Assembly (NCBI GenBank): GCA_017475035.1
Contig: JAFVGK010000127.1
Span: forward strand, 1 to 37,912
Source of the DNA: Blautia sp.
GTDB taxonomy: Bacteria; Bacillota; Clostridia; Lachnospirales; Lachnospiraceae
DNA length: 37,912 nt
Direction: 5' to 3'
Notes under the pieces: model-generated
Seen by the model: only the letters and a program-made list of their open reading frames with translations
Database searches by the model: none
Told to the model about the DNA's origin: nothing
Made by a program: the position numbers and the translations under genes
Part shown: in pieces, positions 21,222 to 30,183 of the stretch
How the letters are laid out: the number at the start of each line of letters is the position of its first letter
Position numbering within the stretch: position 1 is the first letter of the stretch

Positions 21222-24116
21222 ATGATAGATAAAAGGAAAGGCCTTCCGAGAGGAATCATTTTAAATTTTCCGGGAATTTCCTGTGAGGTAGAAGAAGAAA
21301 TCGGGCGGGGTTCCAACGCCCTGGTATATCATGGCAGTTACAGAGATGCTTTTGATCAGGAACAGGTGCATCACATTCTCATCAAAGAACTGTTCCCTCT
21401 GCACCCGCAAGGGAAAATTTACCGGCAGGAGGATGGCTGCATCGTCATAGAGCCGGAAGCGCAGGCTTCTTTTCAGATGCATCGGCTGAGCTTTGAGACC
21501 GGAAACAGAGCACATCTTGCGCTTCTGGAAACCTGCCCTGATCAGATCGGCGCGAATCTGAACACATACTCTTTAAATGGGACGCTGTATACTCTTCTTG
21601 GGGTGAGCGGCGGAGAAAGTCTGTCAAAAATACAGAAGGCGCCTGCCCGTATACTGCGCTCATGCGCGTCCCGAATGCTGGCCATCCTGGATGCGCTGGA
21701 GATCTTTCATGTAAATGGATTGGCCCATCTGGACATTGCCCCTGACAATATTATCCTTCTGGGGGAGGGGAAACGGGAAAGAGCGCTGCTCATAGATTAT
21801 AACAGTACTATGGCAGTGGGATTAAACAGGCAGAAGGAGTCAGCCGTATTCAGCGTAAAGCAGGGATATACGGCTCCGGAGGTTCGTTCCGGGCGATTAA
21901 AGGACATCGGCTTTGCTTCTGACATGTATTCTGTAACGGCAGTATTTTACCGGATGATAGCCGGAACTGCTCTGACAAATTTCCAGATGATCCGCGCATT
22001 GCCTCCCGACGTTTCGGAATGTCCCTGTGTGGAAAGAGAACCTGATACCGTGAAAGCCTGGGTACGGGAAATCCTCAGAAGAGGATTACAGACCCTTCCC
22101 GCACGCAGATATCAGGATACAGCCTCCATGCGGCGCGATCTTGAGGAACTGATTGACCGCATCGACGGGGTGGGCATCACCCACTGGGCTCTCTGGGAAG
22201 CAGGACGCGCACAGGTAGAACGAATGGTGCGGGACAATCCATCCCTCTCATTTATCCGAAATTCCGCTAAGCTCTTTCCTGCCATGGTGACGGACGGAAA
22301 AGATATCTATCCTGCAGAAGAAGGCATCAGGAACGGGAAGGGAAGCTGCATTCTTCTTGCCGGCGGCGGCATGGGAAAAACAACCTCTCTCTTACATATT
22401 GTGTTTTCACAGCAGACACGATACAGACCGGATGTCCCGGCACTCATGTATCTGTCCTTATATGGATATCAGCCGGGAGAAACAGATTACATTATCAACA
22501 GTCTGTTGAACGGGCTGCATTTCCGGTCTGAGACACATACCTGTGAAGATGCCCGTAAAGCGTTGTATGATCTGCTGGAACGGCCGATTGAAACAGCAAA
22601 AGGAGAAATTCCGGTACTGCATCTTCTGCTGGACGGATTGAATGAAATTACAGGCGATCCCAGATCGCTGCTGGACGAAATAAAGCGTTTATCCGGCATG
22701 CGCGGCGTCAGGATTGTTGTTGCCGGCCGGACGAACGAGGAAACGCTCTCTTTTCCGCAGCTTCATCTGACAGAACTGACGGATCAGATCGTGCGGGAAA
22801 CCATATCCGGGGAGGGCATGCTGTTGCCGGAAACCGCTGATATGCAGATGGCGCTTCGTACGCCGATGTTATTGTCCATGTACATTAAATCGGGGCAGAT
22901 GGGTCAAAGCCAGGTAAGAGTAAAATCAGCCGACGAGCTTCTTGAAACGTATCTGCGTGCCTTAAAAGAAAAAGCGGTGCATGATCTGCCGGAGCAGACC
23001 GACAGACGATGGCAGATTGACGCCGCCGTGAATTTCGTGCTTCCTGCAGTCGCGTCTGACATTTATAAGAAACAATGCGGAAGGAATGACAAAGATCTGC
23101 TGCCTGTTGTCGACAGGTGCTACCATATGCTTAACGGCCGGCTGTCAAGAAGGTTCTTCCCACAGTGGATCGGGCGCACAGCTTCCATCAGGGGCGGAGC
23201 CGGAAATTCCGAGGAGTGGTATGGGCAGATCATTCATGATATTCTGTGGAAGCAGCTTGGACTGATCGTGCGGGACGATCAGGGACGATATTTCATTTCC
23301 CATCAGGTGATCGAAGAATATCTGCTTAACCTGGACAGGGATAATCGGAAAAGAATTCTGCGGTATCACCGTGTGCGCACCGCAATCATATGTATCTGTC
23401 TGGGCATTGCGGTTTTTTCAGCTGCTGTCGTATACAGAACGTTTCTCGCGCCTCCCCCATACGAAGAGACATTTGCGGAAAATGTCATGTCCCGGGCTCT
23501 GGATGCATATGTCAGCGCCGGAAAACAGTATGAGATGCTTTCAGACTTAACGGAATGTGCCATGGAATCTCCGGATTTGTTTGAATCACAGTTGAATTTG
23601 TTTAAAAATGCGATCCCATATAAAGGAATGTCCGTGGAAAGCTCTCTTCAATATCTTTCGAGCATGCTGGATACAGGAAAAGTGATGCCCTGGTCAAATA
23701 AACCGATGGATGAAGACGCGTGCGCATCCCTTATGACCCTTTCCGGGGACAGAGAGGAAGAATATAAGCTGTTTGCTTCTGTTTTAGAGTTTGTGATGCA
23801 TGATGAATATGCAAACCGTCACTACGGCAGGAAATATCCGCAGCTTCTTGCTTCCGTGCTGGAAACGGATGCGGATATTGCGGCGGAACTGTATCAGATC
23901 GTATGCACGCCTCATCTGACGGGGAAATATGCTGATCAATCGGCAACGGCACAATCCTTTGGCAGCTTATTTTCTTCCGTATCCGGGCAGAATGAACATT
24001 TAACCGGAGAAAATGTAAAACAGGCCCGGGAAAGCCTGACGGCATTGGAAGGGACAAGACAGACACGGCTGGGCGAACTCTACCAGTGCGGAGCATTTGC
24101 CGCTTATGGTGAATGA
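21222..24116 (+). CDS. Ser/Thr protein kinase fused to a NACHT-type NTPase and a membrane-anchored outer domain
   Basis: A 964-residue multidomain protein. Residues ~20-315 are a protein kinase: glycine loop IGRGSNALVY (27-36), ATP lysine in LIKE (Lys55), catalytic loop HLDIAPDN (169-176; Asp171, with HLD for HRD), DYN for DFG (192-194) and APE (218-220). Residues ~360-520 are a STAND/NACHT-like NTPase: Walker A GGGMGKTT (381-388) and Walker B LLLDGLNE (468-475), followed by helical sequence. One transmembrane helix lies at ~720-738. The remaining ~225 residues, helical, should be outside. The start at 21222 has GGGAGG at seven bases. Kinase plus NTPase suggests a signal-activated switch that phosphorylates a partner, perhaps the preceding gene's product; that is inference. 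Confidence 0.8.
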   Translation: MIDKRKGLPRGIILNFPGISCEVEEEIGRGSNALVYHGSYRDAFDQEQVHHILIKELFPLHPQGKIYRQEDGCIVIEPEAQASFQMHRLSFETGNRAHLALLETCPDQIGANLNTYSLNGTLYTLLGVSGGESLSKIQKAPARILRSCASRMLAILDALEIFHVNGLAHLDIAPDNIILLGEGKRERALLIDYNSTMAVGLNRQKESAVFSVKQGYTAPEVRSGRLKDIGFASDMYSVTAVFYRMIAGTALTNFQMIRALPPDVSECPCVEREPDTVKAWVREILRRGLQTLPARRYQDTASMRRDLEELIDRIDGVGITHWALWEAGRAQVERMVRDNPSLSFIRNSAKLFPAMVTDGKDIYPAEEGIRNGKGSCILLAGGGMGKTTSLLHIVFSQQTRYRPDVPALMYLSLYGYQPGETDYIINSLLNGLHFRSETHTCEDARKALYDLLERPIETAKGEIPVLHLLLDGLNEITGDPRSLLDEIKRLSGMRGVRIVVAGRTNEETLSFPQLHLTELTDQIVRETISGEGMLLPETADMQMALRTPMLLSMYIKSGQMGQSQVRVKSADELLETYLRALKEKAVHDLPEQTDRRWQIDAAVNFVLPAVASDIYKKQCGRNDKDLLPVVDRCYHMLNGRLSRRFFPQWIGRTASIRGGAGNSEEWYGQIIHDILWKQLGLIVRDDQGRYFISHQVIEEYLLNLDRDNRKRILRYHRVRTAIICICLGIAVFSAAVVYRTFLAPPPYEETFAENVMSRALDAYVSAGKQYEMLSDLTECAMESPDLFESQLNLFKNAIPYKGMSVESSLQYLSSMLDTGKVMPWSNKPMDEDACASLMTLSGDREEEYKLFASVLEFVMHDEYANRHYGRKYPQLLASVLETDADIAAELYQIVCTPHLTGKYADQSATAQSFGSLFSSVSGQNEHLTGENVKQARESLTALEGTRQTRLGELYQCGAFAAYGE

Positions 24117-24153
24117 TCTGCCGCAAGAACAAAGCTTCTGTGAAGCGATCCTG

Positions 24154-24191
24154 GAGCACTCGAAATCCGCTCATTTTTGTTTTGTTTTTTT
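24154..24191 (+). terminator. Weak terminator after the kinase-NACHT gene
   Basis: GAGC and GCTC form a short stem around a T-rich 3' flank (TTTTTGTTTTGTTTTTTT). Just before it, CTGTGAAGCGATC (24138-24150) matches an internal segment of R1 copy 4 and may be a repeat fragment. Confidence 0.35.
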
Positions 24192-24281
24192 CATCTGAAT
24201 CATCATGAGAAGCACATGTGAACGTAGAACAAAGGCCGGTTAACGGATGCAAAGATCCTGAGGGAAGAAAGGAAACCGACA

Positions 24282-25502
24282 ATGAAAAAAACGTTTCTCG
24301 TATTCATGATGCTGACTATGGCGGCAGCATCCTGTCAGACCATAGCCTCTGCTGAAAACGGAGTTCATTCTGAAGCAGCGGAAGCGGATTCCGCTGCATC
24401 GGGAGAAGAAAGTACAGCGGAAGTAAAAATGCTGAACGACCTGGTCGGGTACATATACCAAAGCGAGAATATGTACGGGGATATGCAATGGGTATTGGAT
24501 GCCTTTGAAAGATTAGATGCGGAGAAAAGCTGGGAAAACCTGCAGCTTGCGAGAGCCAGCCTGGCGATTGCAAAGGATGATATATCCATGTACAGCCTGC
24601 CGGAATCAGAAATGACGGTGGAAGACCAGATGGAGCTTATGCGCAGAGGCATCGATGTCAGTTTTATGGAAAATATGGAAGCTGCTTTTGAAGGGGAAAA
24701 AACAACTCTTCTGAACACATGCGGCAATCTGCACTACAGCGTTATGGATGGAGTCTTTCTCCAAGGCGACTGGGACGTCTCCATGCAGCATGTCCGTCTG
24801 CTGAAGGATCTGACAGCCTGTGATATCCAGTATCTTGCAAATACGGCAGACTGGGTTCTGGCAACTTTGAATGATGATGAAATTACGGAAAGATTTTCCG
24901 AAGTAATGGACACTTATTGCCCGCTGACACATGCGTGCCAGGCTGAAAAACCTGAGAATCCTGAAGCTGTTGAGGAAGTGACAGATTCTCTTCTCGATCA
25001 TGTCGGGGATCTTCTGATTGATGAAGCAAAAATACTCGGAGCGCACAGCAACCGCCTGAATCTTATGACGGAGCTGGTTGAGCAGGAGGACTACCTGACA
25101 ATGGGGAAAGATCTCCTGGAAATATCTGATATGCCTCCGGTTCTTTTTTATCCAACCTGGTATGATGACGAGGACATACATTATTTTTGGAAAGAAAATG
25201 ACGAGATCATCGAAACGCCGGCTCCCGGTACAACATTGGAAAGAGTTCCGGATATCTGCCTGATCAGAACCAAGGGCGTATCCGCGGATGAAGTTCTTGA
25301 CTATCAGGAAGAATTGGAAAAAGCCGGCCTTCCCTGTCTGGGAAGCACGGAAGATGATGGAAAACTGAGCATTCTTTATGAGTATCAGGGCAACACTTTT
25401 GTGCTCATCTGGGAAGATGAAAGCGTAGAGATTCTGATGACGGATGATCCTGTCTGTTTTGTTCCGAGATGGTATCTGCCGGCATGCGATGCCGTAAAAT
25501 GA
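24282..25502 (+). CDS. Secreted acidic protein of unknown function, third gene of the kinase cassette
   Basis: A 406-residue precursor. Residues 1-24 are a signal peptide; AAASC could be a lipobox (Cys18) or cleavage may follow IASA. A low-complexity Ala/Glu/Ser linker follows to ~45, then long amphipathic helices (~45-270) and a C-terminal alpha/beta part with the repeated core LSILYEYQGNTFVLIWEDES near 365. I recognise no family. It is 165 bases after the kinase-NACHT gene, on the same strand, and ends at a strong terminator. As the kinase has an outer domain, this protein may bind it at the cell surface. GGGAAGAAAGG lies upstream. Confidence 0.5.
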   Translation: MKKTFLVFMMLTMAAASCQTIASAENGVHSEAAEADSAASGEESTAEVKMLNDLVGYIYQSENMYGDMQWVLDAFERLDAEKSWENLQLARASLAIAKDDISMYSLPESEMTVEDQMELMRRGIDVSFMENMEAAFEGEKTTLLNTCGNLHYSVMDGVFLQGDWDVSMQHVRLLKDLTACDIQYLANTADWVLATLNDDEITERFSEVMDTYCPLTHACQAEKPENPEAVEEVTDSLLDHVGDLLIDEAKILGAHSNRLNLMTELVEQEDYLTMGKDLLEISDMPPVLFYPTWYDDEDIHYFWKENDEIIETPAPGTTLERVPDICLIRTKGVSADEVLDYQEELEKAGLPCLGSTEDDGKLSILYEYQGNTFVLIWEDESVEILMTDDPVCFVPRWYLPACDAVK

Positions 25503-25520
25503 GAGAGGAACAAGGATGAG

Positions 25521-25589
25521 AAAGGGACAGCCCCCATATATCCATCGTGAAGTTGTTCATGATGGATATATGGGGACTGTCCCTTTTTT
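25521..25589 (+). terminator. Strong terminator closing the kinase cassette
   Basis: AAAGGGACAG and CCCCATATATCCATC pair with GATGGATATATGGGG and CTGTCCCTTT, about 24 bp with one mismatch, followed by six T. It may act in both directions. Confidence 0.92.
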
Positions 25590-25711
25590 GTGTGATGTAC
25601 AGCCGGCGCATTCCCTGAAATCGCCTGACTCTGGCAGCAGCTGCATCGGGGCGGTTGTTATCCTTTGACCTATCCGCTTTAGGAGAACGAGACGCGGCAG
25701 CTTTTTTACAT

Positions 25712-25781
25712 GACCGCATCGACAAAAGCCGGATTCTACTGATCGCTTCACAGAGGAGTTTTTTGCATAACCTTTTGTCGC
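25712..25781 (-). repeat. Repeat R1, short copy 4
   Basis: On the minus strand it runs CGACAAAAGGTTATGC, a short middle, GTGAAGCGATCAGTAG, AATCCGGCTTTTGTCGATGC. The tips CGACAAAAG and CTTTTGTCG are exact inverted repeats. Most of the long-copy interior is missing. The other parts of 25590-26024 show no gene; a short minus-strand open frame there is a by-product of the repeat. Confidence 0.7.
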
Positions 25782-26024
25782 CGTAATCTTTTATGTTCGG
25801 AAGGTGTCTGCAATATATGTGTTTCCATGGTGCTATGATTTCATCAGAAAACAAAACGAATCAATTCACTTCTTCGGAAGGCAGATGCAATTGTTCCAAA
25901 AGACTTTGATATACTGATTACATCGAAGGACATACGAACAGGGCTGCCGATTCTGTCAAAGCAGCGATGTGTTTATTACAAAGCGGATCAGCATTTATAA
26001 CAAATCAGGAAAGGAGTAACAACC

Positions 26025-26603
26025 ATGATGAACGGTGTAATGATGAAACAGGCAGTTTATGCTCTCAATGATACCATGAAAGAAATCGGGCGAGAGGTCA
26101 ATGCAGAAGAAATCGCCGGGATTGTCGAAAGCCATGCGATTGCTACTTCTCTCAGCGCGGCAGCTGCCGGCGTTGTTCCCGGTGCCGGCGGTGCCGTTGC
26201 ATTTGGGATTGCCTGTACTTCCACGATTACGATGTACGGCCGTCTCGCAAAGGCCATGGGTGTACGCCTGAATAACGGGCTGATCCGGGCGGTTGCTTCA
26301 GCTGTGGTTGCTGATCTTGCAGCAGCTGTAGCAGCAACTGTCACAGCAGCTGCGGCGATCTCCTTTATCCCCGGTGTGGGAAGCATGGCATCCGCAGCCC
26401 TGAATGCAGTCACCAACTTTGGCTTTGTCTATCTTGCAGGAATCATTTTTATCAAGCTGGTCGCTGCTCTTGGCGTTTCTAAAGTAGAGTCCATGTCTGA
26501 GAATGAGATCAAGGAAAAAGCAAAAAACATCCAGAATGAGATGGATATCAAGGCAGCAATGAAAGAAGCGAGGACAATTTATAAAGACCGTAATTCAGAT
26601 TAA
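26025..26603 (+). CDS. DUF697-like hydrophobic protein
   Basis: A 192-residue protein with two long Ala/Gly/Val-rich hydrophobic stretches (residues ~40-75 and ~88-150), containing VVPGAGGAVAFGIACT, then SFIPGVGSMASAALNAVTN. The paired proline-glycine hairpins (VPGAGG and IPGVGS) and a following charged helix are like the DUF697 region found alone or behind Era-like GTPases. It is probably membrane-inserting. The ends are charged and helical (ENEIKEKAKNIQNEMDIKAA). No GTPase is adjacent. AAGGAG lies eight bases before the first of two successive ATG codons. A terminator follows. Confidence 0.55.
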   Translation: MMNGVMMKQAVYALNDTMKEIGREVNAEEIAGIVESHAIATSLSAAAAGVVPGAGGAVAFGIACTSTITMYGRLAKAMGVRLNNGLIRAVASAVVADLAAAVAATVTAAAAISFIPGVGSMASAALNAVTNFGFVYLAGIIFIKLVAALGVSKVESMSENEIKEKAKNIQNEMDIKAAMKEARTIYKDRNSD

Positions 26604-26618
26604 GATCATGACTCTTGA

Positions 26619-26648
26619 AGCTGGCCGGAGAAATCTGGCCGGCTTTTT
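26619..26648 (+). terminator. Terminator of the DUF697-like gene
   Basis: GCTGGCC and GGCCGGC pair around GGAGAAATCT, followed by six T. Confidence 0.85.
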
Positions 26649-26672
26649 TCAATCTTTCTGTATGTTTCAGCT

Positions 26673-26786
26673 TCACTGGGATATTATGCTGACTATGCTG
26701 CAACTGCTTCGCATTATGTAGATGAAAACGGAGACCTTCTTACGGAGGATACAGGCTGCAGCTCACGATTCAAAAATGCAGGATAA
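26673..26786 (+). pseudogene. Possible 3' remnant of a lost gene
   Basis: One plus-strand frame reads GYYADYAATASHYVDENG then DLLTEDTGCSSRFKNAG and stops at 26784-26786. It has a natural-looking composition but no start, no ribosome site, and lies straight after a terminator. It could be the tail of a decayed coding sequence. I do not recognise it. Confidence 0.25.
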
Positions 26787-26788
26787 AT

Positions 26789-27607
26789 TCAGTTTCTTTG
26801 CTTTTTGTCCATCGCCGCGCGGATCACGGCAATGTCACGTTTCATCCAGTCATAATTCCTGGAAAACAGCGGTGCATCGTTGTAGTTGTTCTCAGTGACG
26901 ATGGTCCCGGTATAGTTCATTTCCCGCAGGAAATGCATCACTTCGTGGAACGGTCCCTCACCTTCCCCGAGCGGTGCGCTGCATTCACTCGTTCCGCACT
27001 TGACGTGTACATGCGTTCCAGTCCTGTCGTAGTGTCTGCGCAGTACATCCATTGCGTAAGGGAGGCCAAAGTGCTGATAATTCTGGCTGTCAAAGAGAAG
27101 AAGAAGGTTGTCACAGCTGCAGTCCGTGAACAGTTGAGACATTTCATCGACGGACAGTACATTTTCCGTGTAAACTGTCAGTCCCATCGGTTTCGCGTAT
27201 TGACAGGCGTGGCGAAGCGCCAGCACTGTATTATGATAATGAGAAGCTTCAAGGATACGATTATCTCCGAAATTGGGCACGGTGATCCCTTCCAGATGCA
27301 TTTTGGCCGCTGCCTCAATCCCAGTCTCCAACGCCCGGATGGCGATAACTCCGTCATGAGTTTCCAGCCCGTTCACAAACGGATGCCGGCACAGATCGTT
27401 TATCGTCAACGGGAGCAGTGCCAGACCGTTTTCCCGGCTCGCCTCCAGATAACGCTGTCGGTTTTCTTCCGATGAGAGCGGAAAAAGATCTTCCCAGCCC
27501 CCCAATTCCAGCTGCACTGCGTCAAATCCTGCTGTTTTTGCCTGATCCAGTGTAGAATCCGTAAGGCCGGGAAAGAACCACTGCGTAACACCGATCGAAT
27601 AAGTCAT
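26789..27607 (-). CDS. Sugar-phosphate isomerase/epimerase-like TIM barrel (AP-endonuclease-2 family)
   Basis: A 272-residue xylose-isomerase-like TIM barrel. Metal-binding residues lie at the expected strand ends: Glu in VYTENV (E148), Asp in LFDSQNY (D173), His in HVHVKCG (H199/H201) and Glu in IVTENNY (E239). GITVPNFGDNR near 107 is a typical strand/loop. Relatives are isomerases or epimerases of sugars and inositols, or hydroxypyruvate-isomerase-like; the substrate cannot be named. Cytoplasmic. It lies 72 bases after the TIR gene on the same strand, possibly co-transcribed. GGGAGGA lies seven bases upstream of the start. Confidence 0.8.
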   Translation of the reverse strand: MTYSIGVTQWFFPGLTDSTLDQAKTAGFDAVQLELGGWEDLFPLSSEENRQRYLEASRENGLALLPLTINDLCRHPFVNGLETHDGVIAIRALETGIEAAAKMHLEGITVPNFGDNRILEASHYHNTVLALRHACQYAKPMGLTVYTENVLSVDEMSQLFTDCSCDNLLLLFDSQNYQHFGLPYAMDVLRRHYDRTGTHVHVKCGTSECSAPLGEGEGPFHEVMHFLREMNYTGTIVTENNYNDAPLFSRNYDWMKRDIAVIRAAMDKKQRN

Positions 27608-27679
27608 TTTTCTGTCCTCCCTTTAGATACAAAAACGGATCGTTCTTTTGTCGCCTGAATCATATCATAATTCAGCATG

Positions 27680-30064
27680 TCAGTACATTTCCTTATTCAT
27701 TTCAATCAGTGTTTCCTCTTTTTTGTTCTGTATCCCTAATTCATCATATATTTCAATGGCACGTTGGAAACAACCGACCGCATCTTCCCTGTGACCCATG
27801 GCTTTGTAAATGTAGGCGCGCCAGACGAGATTGAGTGCCATATCAGCATGTTTTTCTCCAAACATAGGATACTGCATATCCCATGTTTTCCGGCTGAGTT
27901 CCAAAGCTTCATTAAATTGTCCCTGCCTCACTCTTACCTGTCCCAGACAATCATAGACAAAGCTCCTGGCCCAGCTGTCATGAAGTTTATCAAACTCTTC
28001 TGCTGCAGCTGCCAACAGCTCCTCGCTTTCTTCCAGATCGCCGGATGCATTTCGCATACACAACGTGCGTGCCAGATGATAGAGCGTCCACCCAAGACTA
28101 TCCTGACGCATGATATCCTTATAACGCTCACATAGAGAAAGGGCTTTATATCCCCATTCTGCAGATGTATCATAATCACCCAATTCACGTGTGGACTCAA
28201 TCATGCGCATAATGAGATGTTCGATCCGGTATCCGTCCTGATACTTCAAACTGCCCTCCGGCTTTTCAGTGACACGTTTCCAGCCTTCCAGCGCCTGCGC
28301 ATAAGCCTCCTGATACCGACCGCTTAAAGCCATTGACTGTGAAGCCAGCGAGCATGCATAAAGACTTAAAGCCAGATCATCCGATTCTTTATAGAGCTGT
28401 AAAAACAAAGGAATGCATTCATCGTACAGCGTCATACTCATTGCAGCGCTGGCGCGGATTTTCAATACTTTACTCCGCATTGGATGATCTTTCGGCAGAC
28501 GATTGTAAATCTCATACGCATAGTCCTTCAACTCCAGCCGTTCAGTAATCGGCTTCCCGGTAATGCCGAGTTCACGGTATAATGTATTGATCAATGCTTC
28601 GCAGCATTCCGGATCTTTTCGCACCTCTTCCAGCAAAAGCTGGGAAATGAGCGGATGCAGATGCACATAGTCTTTCACCGGATCATACATAATCCAGCTT
28701 CGGTGGATCAGATTGTCAATGACGTCATAATCATCAAGTTTACACCAGTCGAAGAGCGTTTCTACCGCGATGCCTCTGATCGGAATCAGCGACAGGTTCT
28801 TCAGGATGAATAACTCCTGTTCCGTAAGCGCAGACAATGAAAACACCTGACGCAGCTTTCCATACAACATATCTGCCGCTTTGGCATTTTCATTTTTGAG
28901 AGTTTCCTGTCCCTCCTTGATCATCGAAAGCATTTTTACAGGAGAAATACGGCGGTTCTGCATCACTGCCGCAATCAGTCTGATCGTCAGAGTATGGCTT
29001 TCCAGATAATGAATCAACTCTGACACCGCGGCCAGATTGTTTTCGTCCAGCGCTCTGGAATATTCTGCCTGAAACAAAGCGAGAAGCTCTGACCGTTCCG
29101 TGAACGAAGTTATCTCGATTTCCGGAAGATTGGGACGTATTTTCCGGCATCTGGTAGTAAAAAGCAACGTATAGCGTCCGCCGCAAAAATCGTCGAGATT
29201 TATATCGTCTTCCACATCAAAATTATCTATTATAATGAGGACTTTTTCATCTGCTATTTCCTTCAATGCGCGAAGCTTTCTTTCAAAATAGGTTTTTTCA
29301 TCATCCTGCGGATATGAGCTTCGACTTATCCCCTGGATCGGCAGCGCGCTGTCACTGGCAATGGTATGCTCAAGTGTTTTGTCAAAGGAGACCCAAAGCA
29401 CGACATCATAATCACGAGCATGGCGCTTTGCGTACATTTTTGCTATTTCACTTTTCCCGATACCTCCCATTCCCGTTAAAAACAATACATTTTCCGTGCT
29501 TGTCAGGTTTTTTTCTATTTCTGCCAATTCCTTTTCACGTCCGACAAAATGATTGTCCGGATAGACAAGGGATCCCGTCACCGCTAATGAAGGCTCTTTT
29601 AAGGGCGATCGTGATGAAGGGGCAGTCTTTACAGGCCTTCGGTCCAGCAGTGAAGCAATGCGGTCCTGCAGTTCCTGCATCCGTGTTTCCTCCGGAGGCT
29701 GCGTACCATCCATCGTATGAAACCGTCCCAGGTAATAATAGATCGAATTAGACATCGTACAATTATCAAGCTTAAACGGAAGCAGCTCGATATCTTCTTC
29801 GTTTTTGAGGCGGTCAAAGGCACATTTTATTTCATTCAGTACTTCATGTGAGATATTGGAATATTCATTAAGAAGAAGCAGGAAGACCCTGCTGTGGCGA
29901 ATAGCTTCTACAATAGAGTCAGCATATTCCTGGCCGCAATCTCTCGGTGCATACCAGCATGTGATATTTACTGCCTCCAGTGCCTGTACAATTTTATGTA
30001 CAACGTCAGCGGCGCTGGCAGTATGATAGCTGATAAATACATCTCTGGTTTCGTTCGATATCAT
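27680..30064 (-). CDS. TIR / NB-ARC / TPR STAND protein (NLR-like)
   Basis: A 794-residue protein with the layout of plant and animal immune receptors. Residues ~6-130 are a TIR domain: DVFISYHTAS (8-17), CWYAPRD (36-42), and NISHEVLNEIK (70-80), whose Glu78 is at the place of the catalytic glutamate of NADase TIRs. Residues ~170-480 are an NB-ARC-type ATPase: FVGREKEL (173-180), Walker A GMGGIGKS (198-205), Walker B LIIIDNFD (276-283), sensor FTTR (302-305) and a winged-helix end with LHPLIS (469-474), the MHD-like site. Residues ~510-790 are TPR-like helices (EESEELLAAAAEEFDKL, REDAVGCFQRAIEIYDEL). The family point is a ligand-triggered oligomer that degrades NAD or makes a nucleotide signal, often in phage defence. 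No separate effector gene is adjacent. Confidence 0.9.
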   Translation of the reverse strand: MISNETRDVFISYHTASAADVVHKIVQALEAVNITCWYAPRDCGQEYADSIVEAIRHSRVFLLLLNEYSNISHEVLNEIKCAFDRLKNEEDIELLPFKLDNCTMSNSIYYYLGRFHTMDGTQPPEETRMQELQDRIASLLDRRPVKTAPSSRSPLKEPSLAVTGSLVYPDNHFVGREKELAEIEKNLTSTENVLFLTGMGGIGKSEIAKMYAKRHARDYDVVLWVSFDKTLEHTIASDSALPIQGISRSSYPQDDEKTYFERKLRALKEIADEKVLIIIDNFDVEDDINLDDFCGGRYTLLFTTRCRKIRPNLPEIEITSFTERSELLALFQAEYSRALDENNLAAVSELIHYLESHTLTIRLIAAVMQNRRISPVKMLSMIKEGQETLKNENAKAADMLYGKLRQVFSLSALTEQELFILKNLSLIPIRGIAVETLFDWCKLDDYDVIDNLIHRSWIMYDPVKDYVHLHPLISQLLLEEVRKDPECCEALINTLYRELGITGKPITERLELKDYAYEIYNRLPKDHPMRSKVLKIRASAAMSMTLYDECIPLFLQLYKESDDLALSLYACSLASQSMALSGRYQEAYAQALEGWKRVTEKPEGSLKYQDGYRIEHLIMRMIESTRELGDYDTSAEWGYKALSLCERYKDIMRQDSLGWTLYHLARTLCMRNASGDLEESEELLAAAAEEFDKLHDSWARSFVYDCLGQVRVRQGQFNEALELSRKTWDMQYPMFGEKHADMALNLVWRAYIYKAMGHREDAVGCFQRAIEIYDELGIQNKKEETLIEMNKEMY

Positions 30065-30183
30065 AAATAGAACCTCCCTGGCGTAAAAAACGAACTCTGT
30101 GTATTGTTTCCACAGAATAGGCTGTCAAAAGAAATTCGAGTCTGGACTTAAAGGAGTCATTTTGCGCTGGTTATATGATTCAT

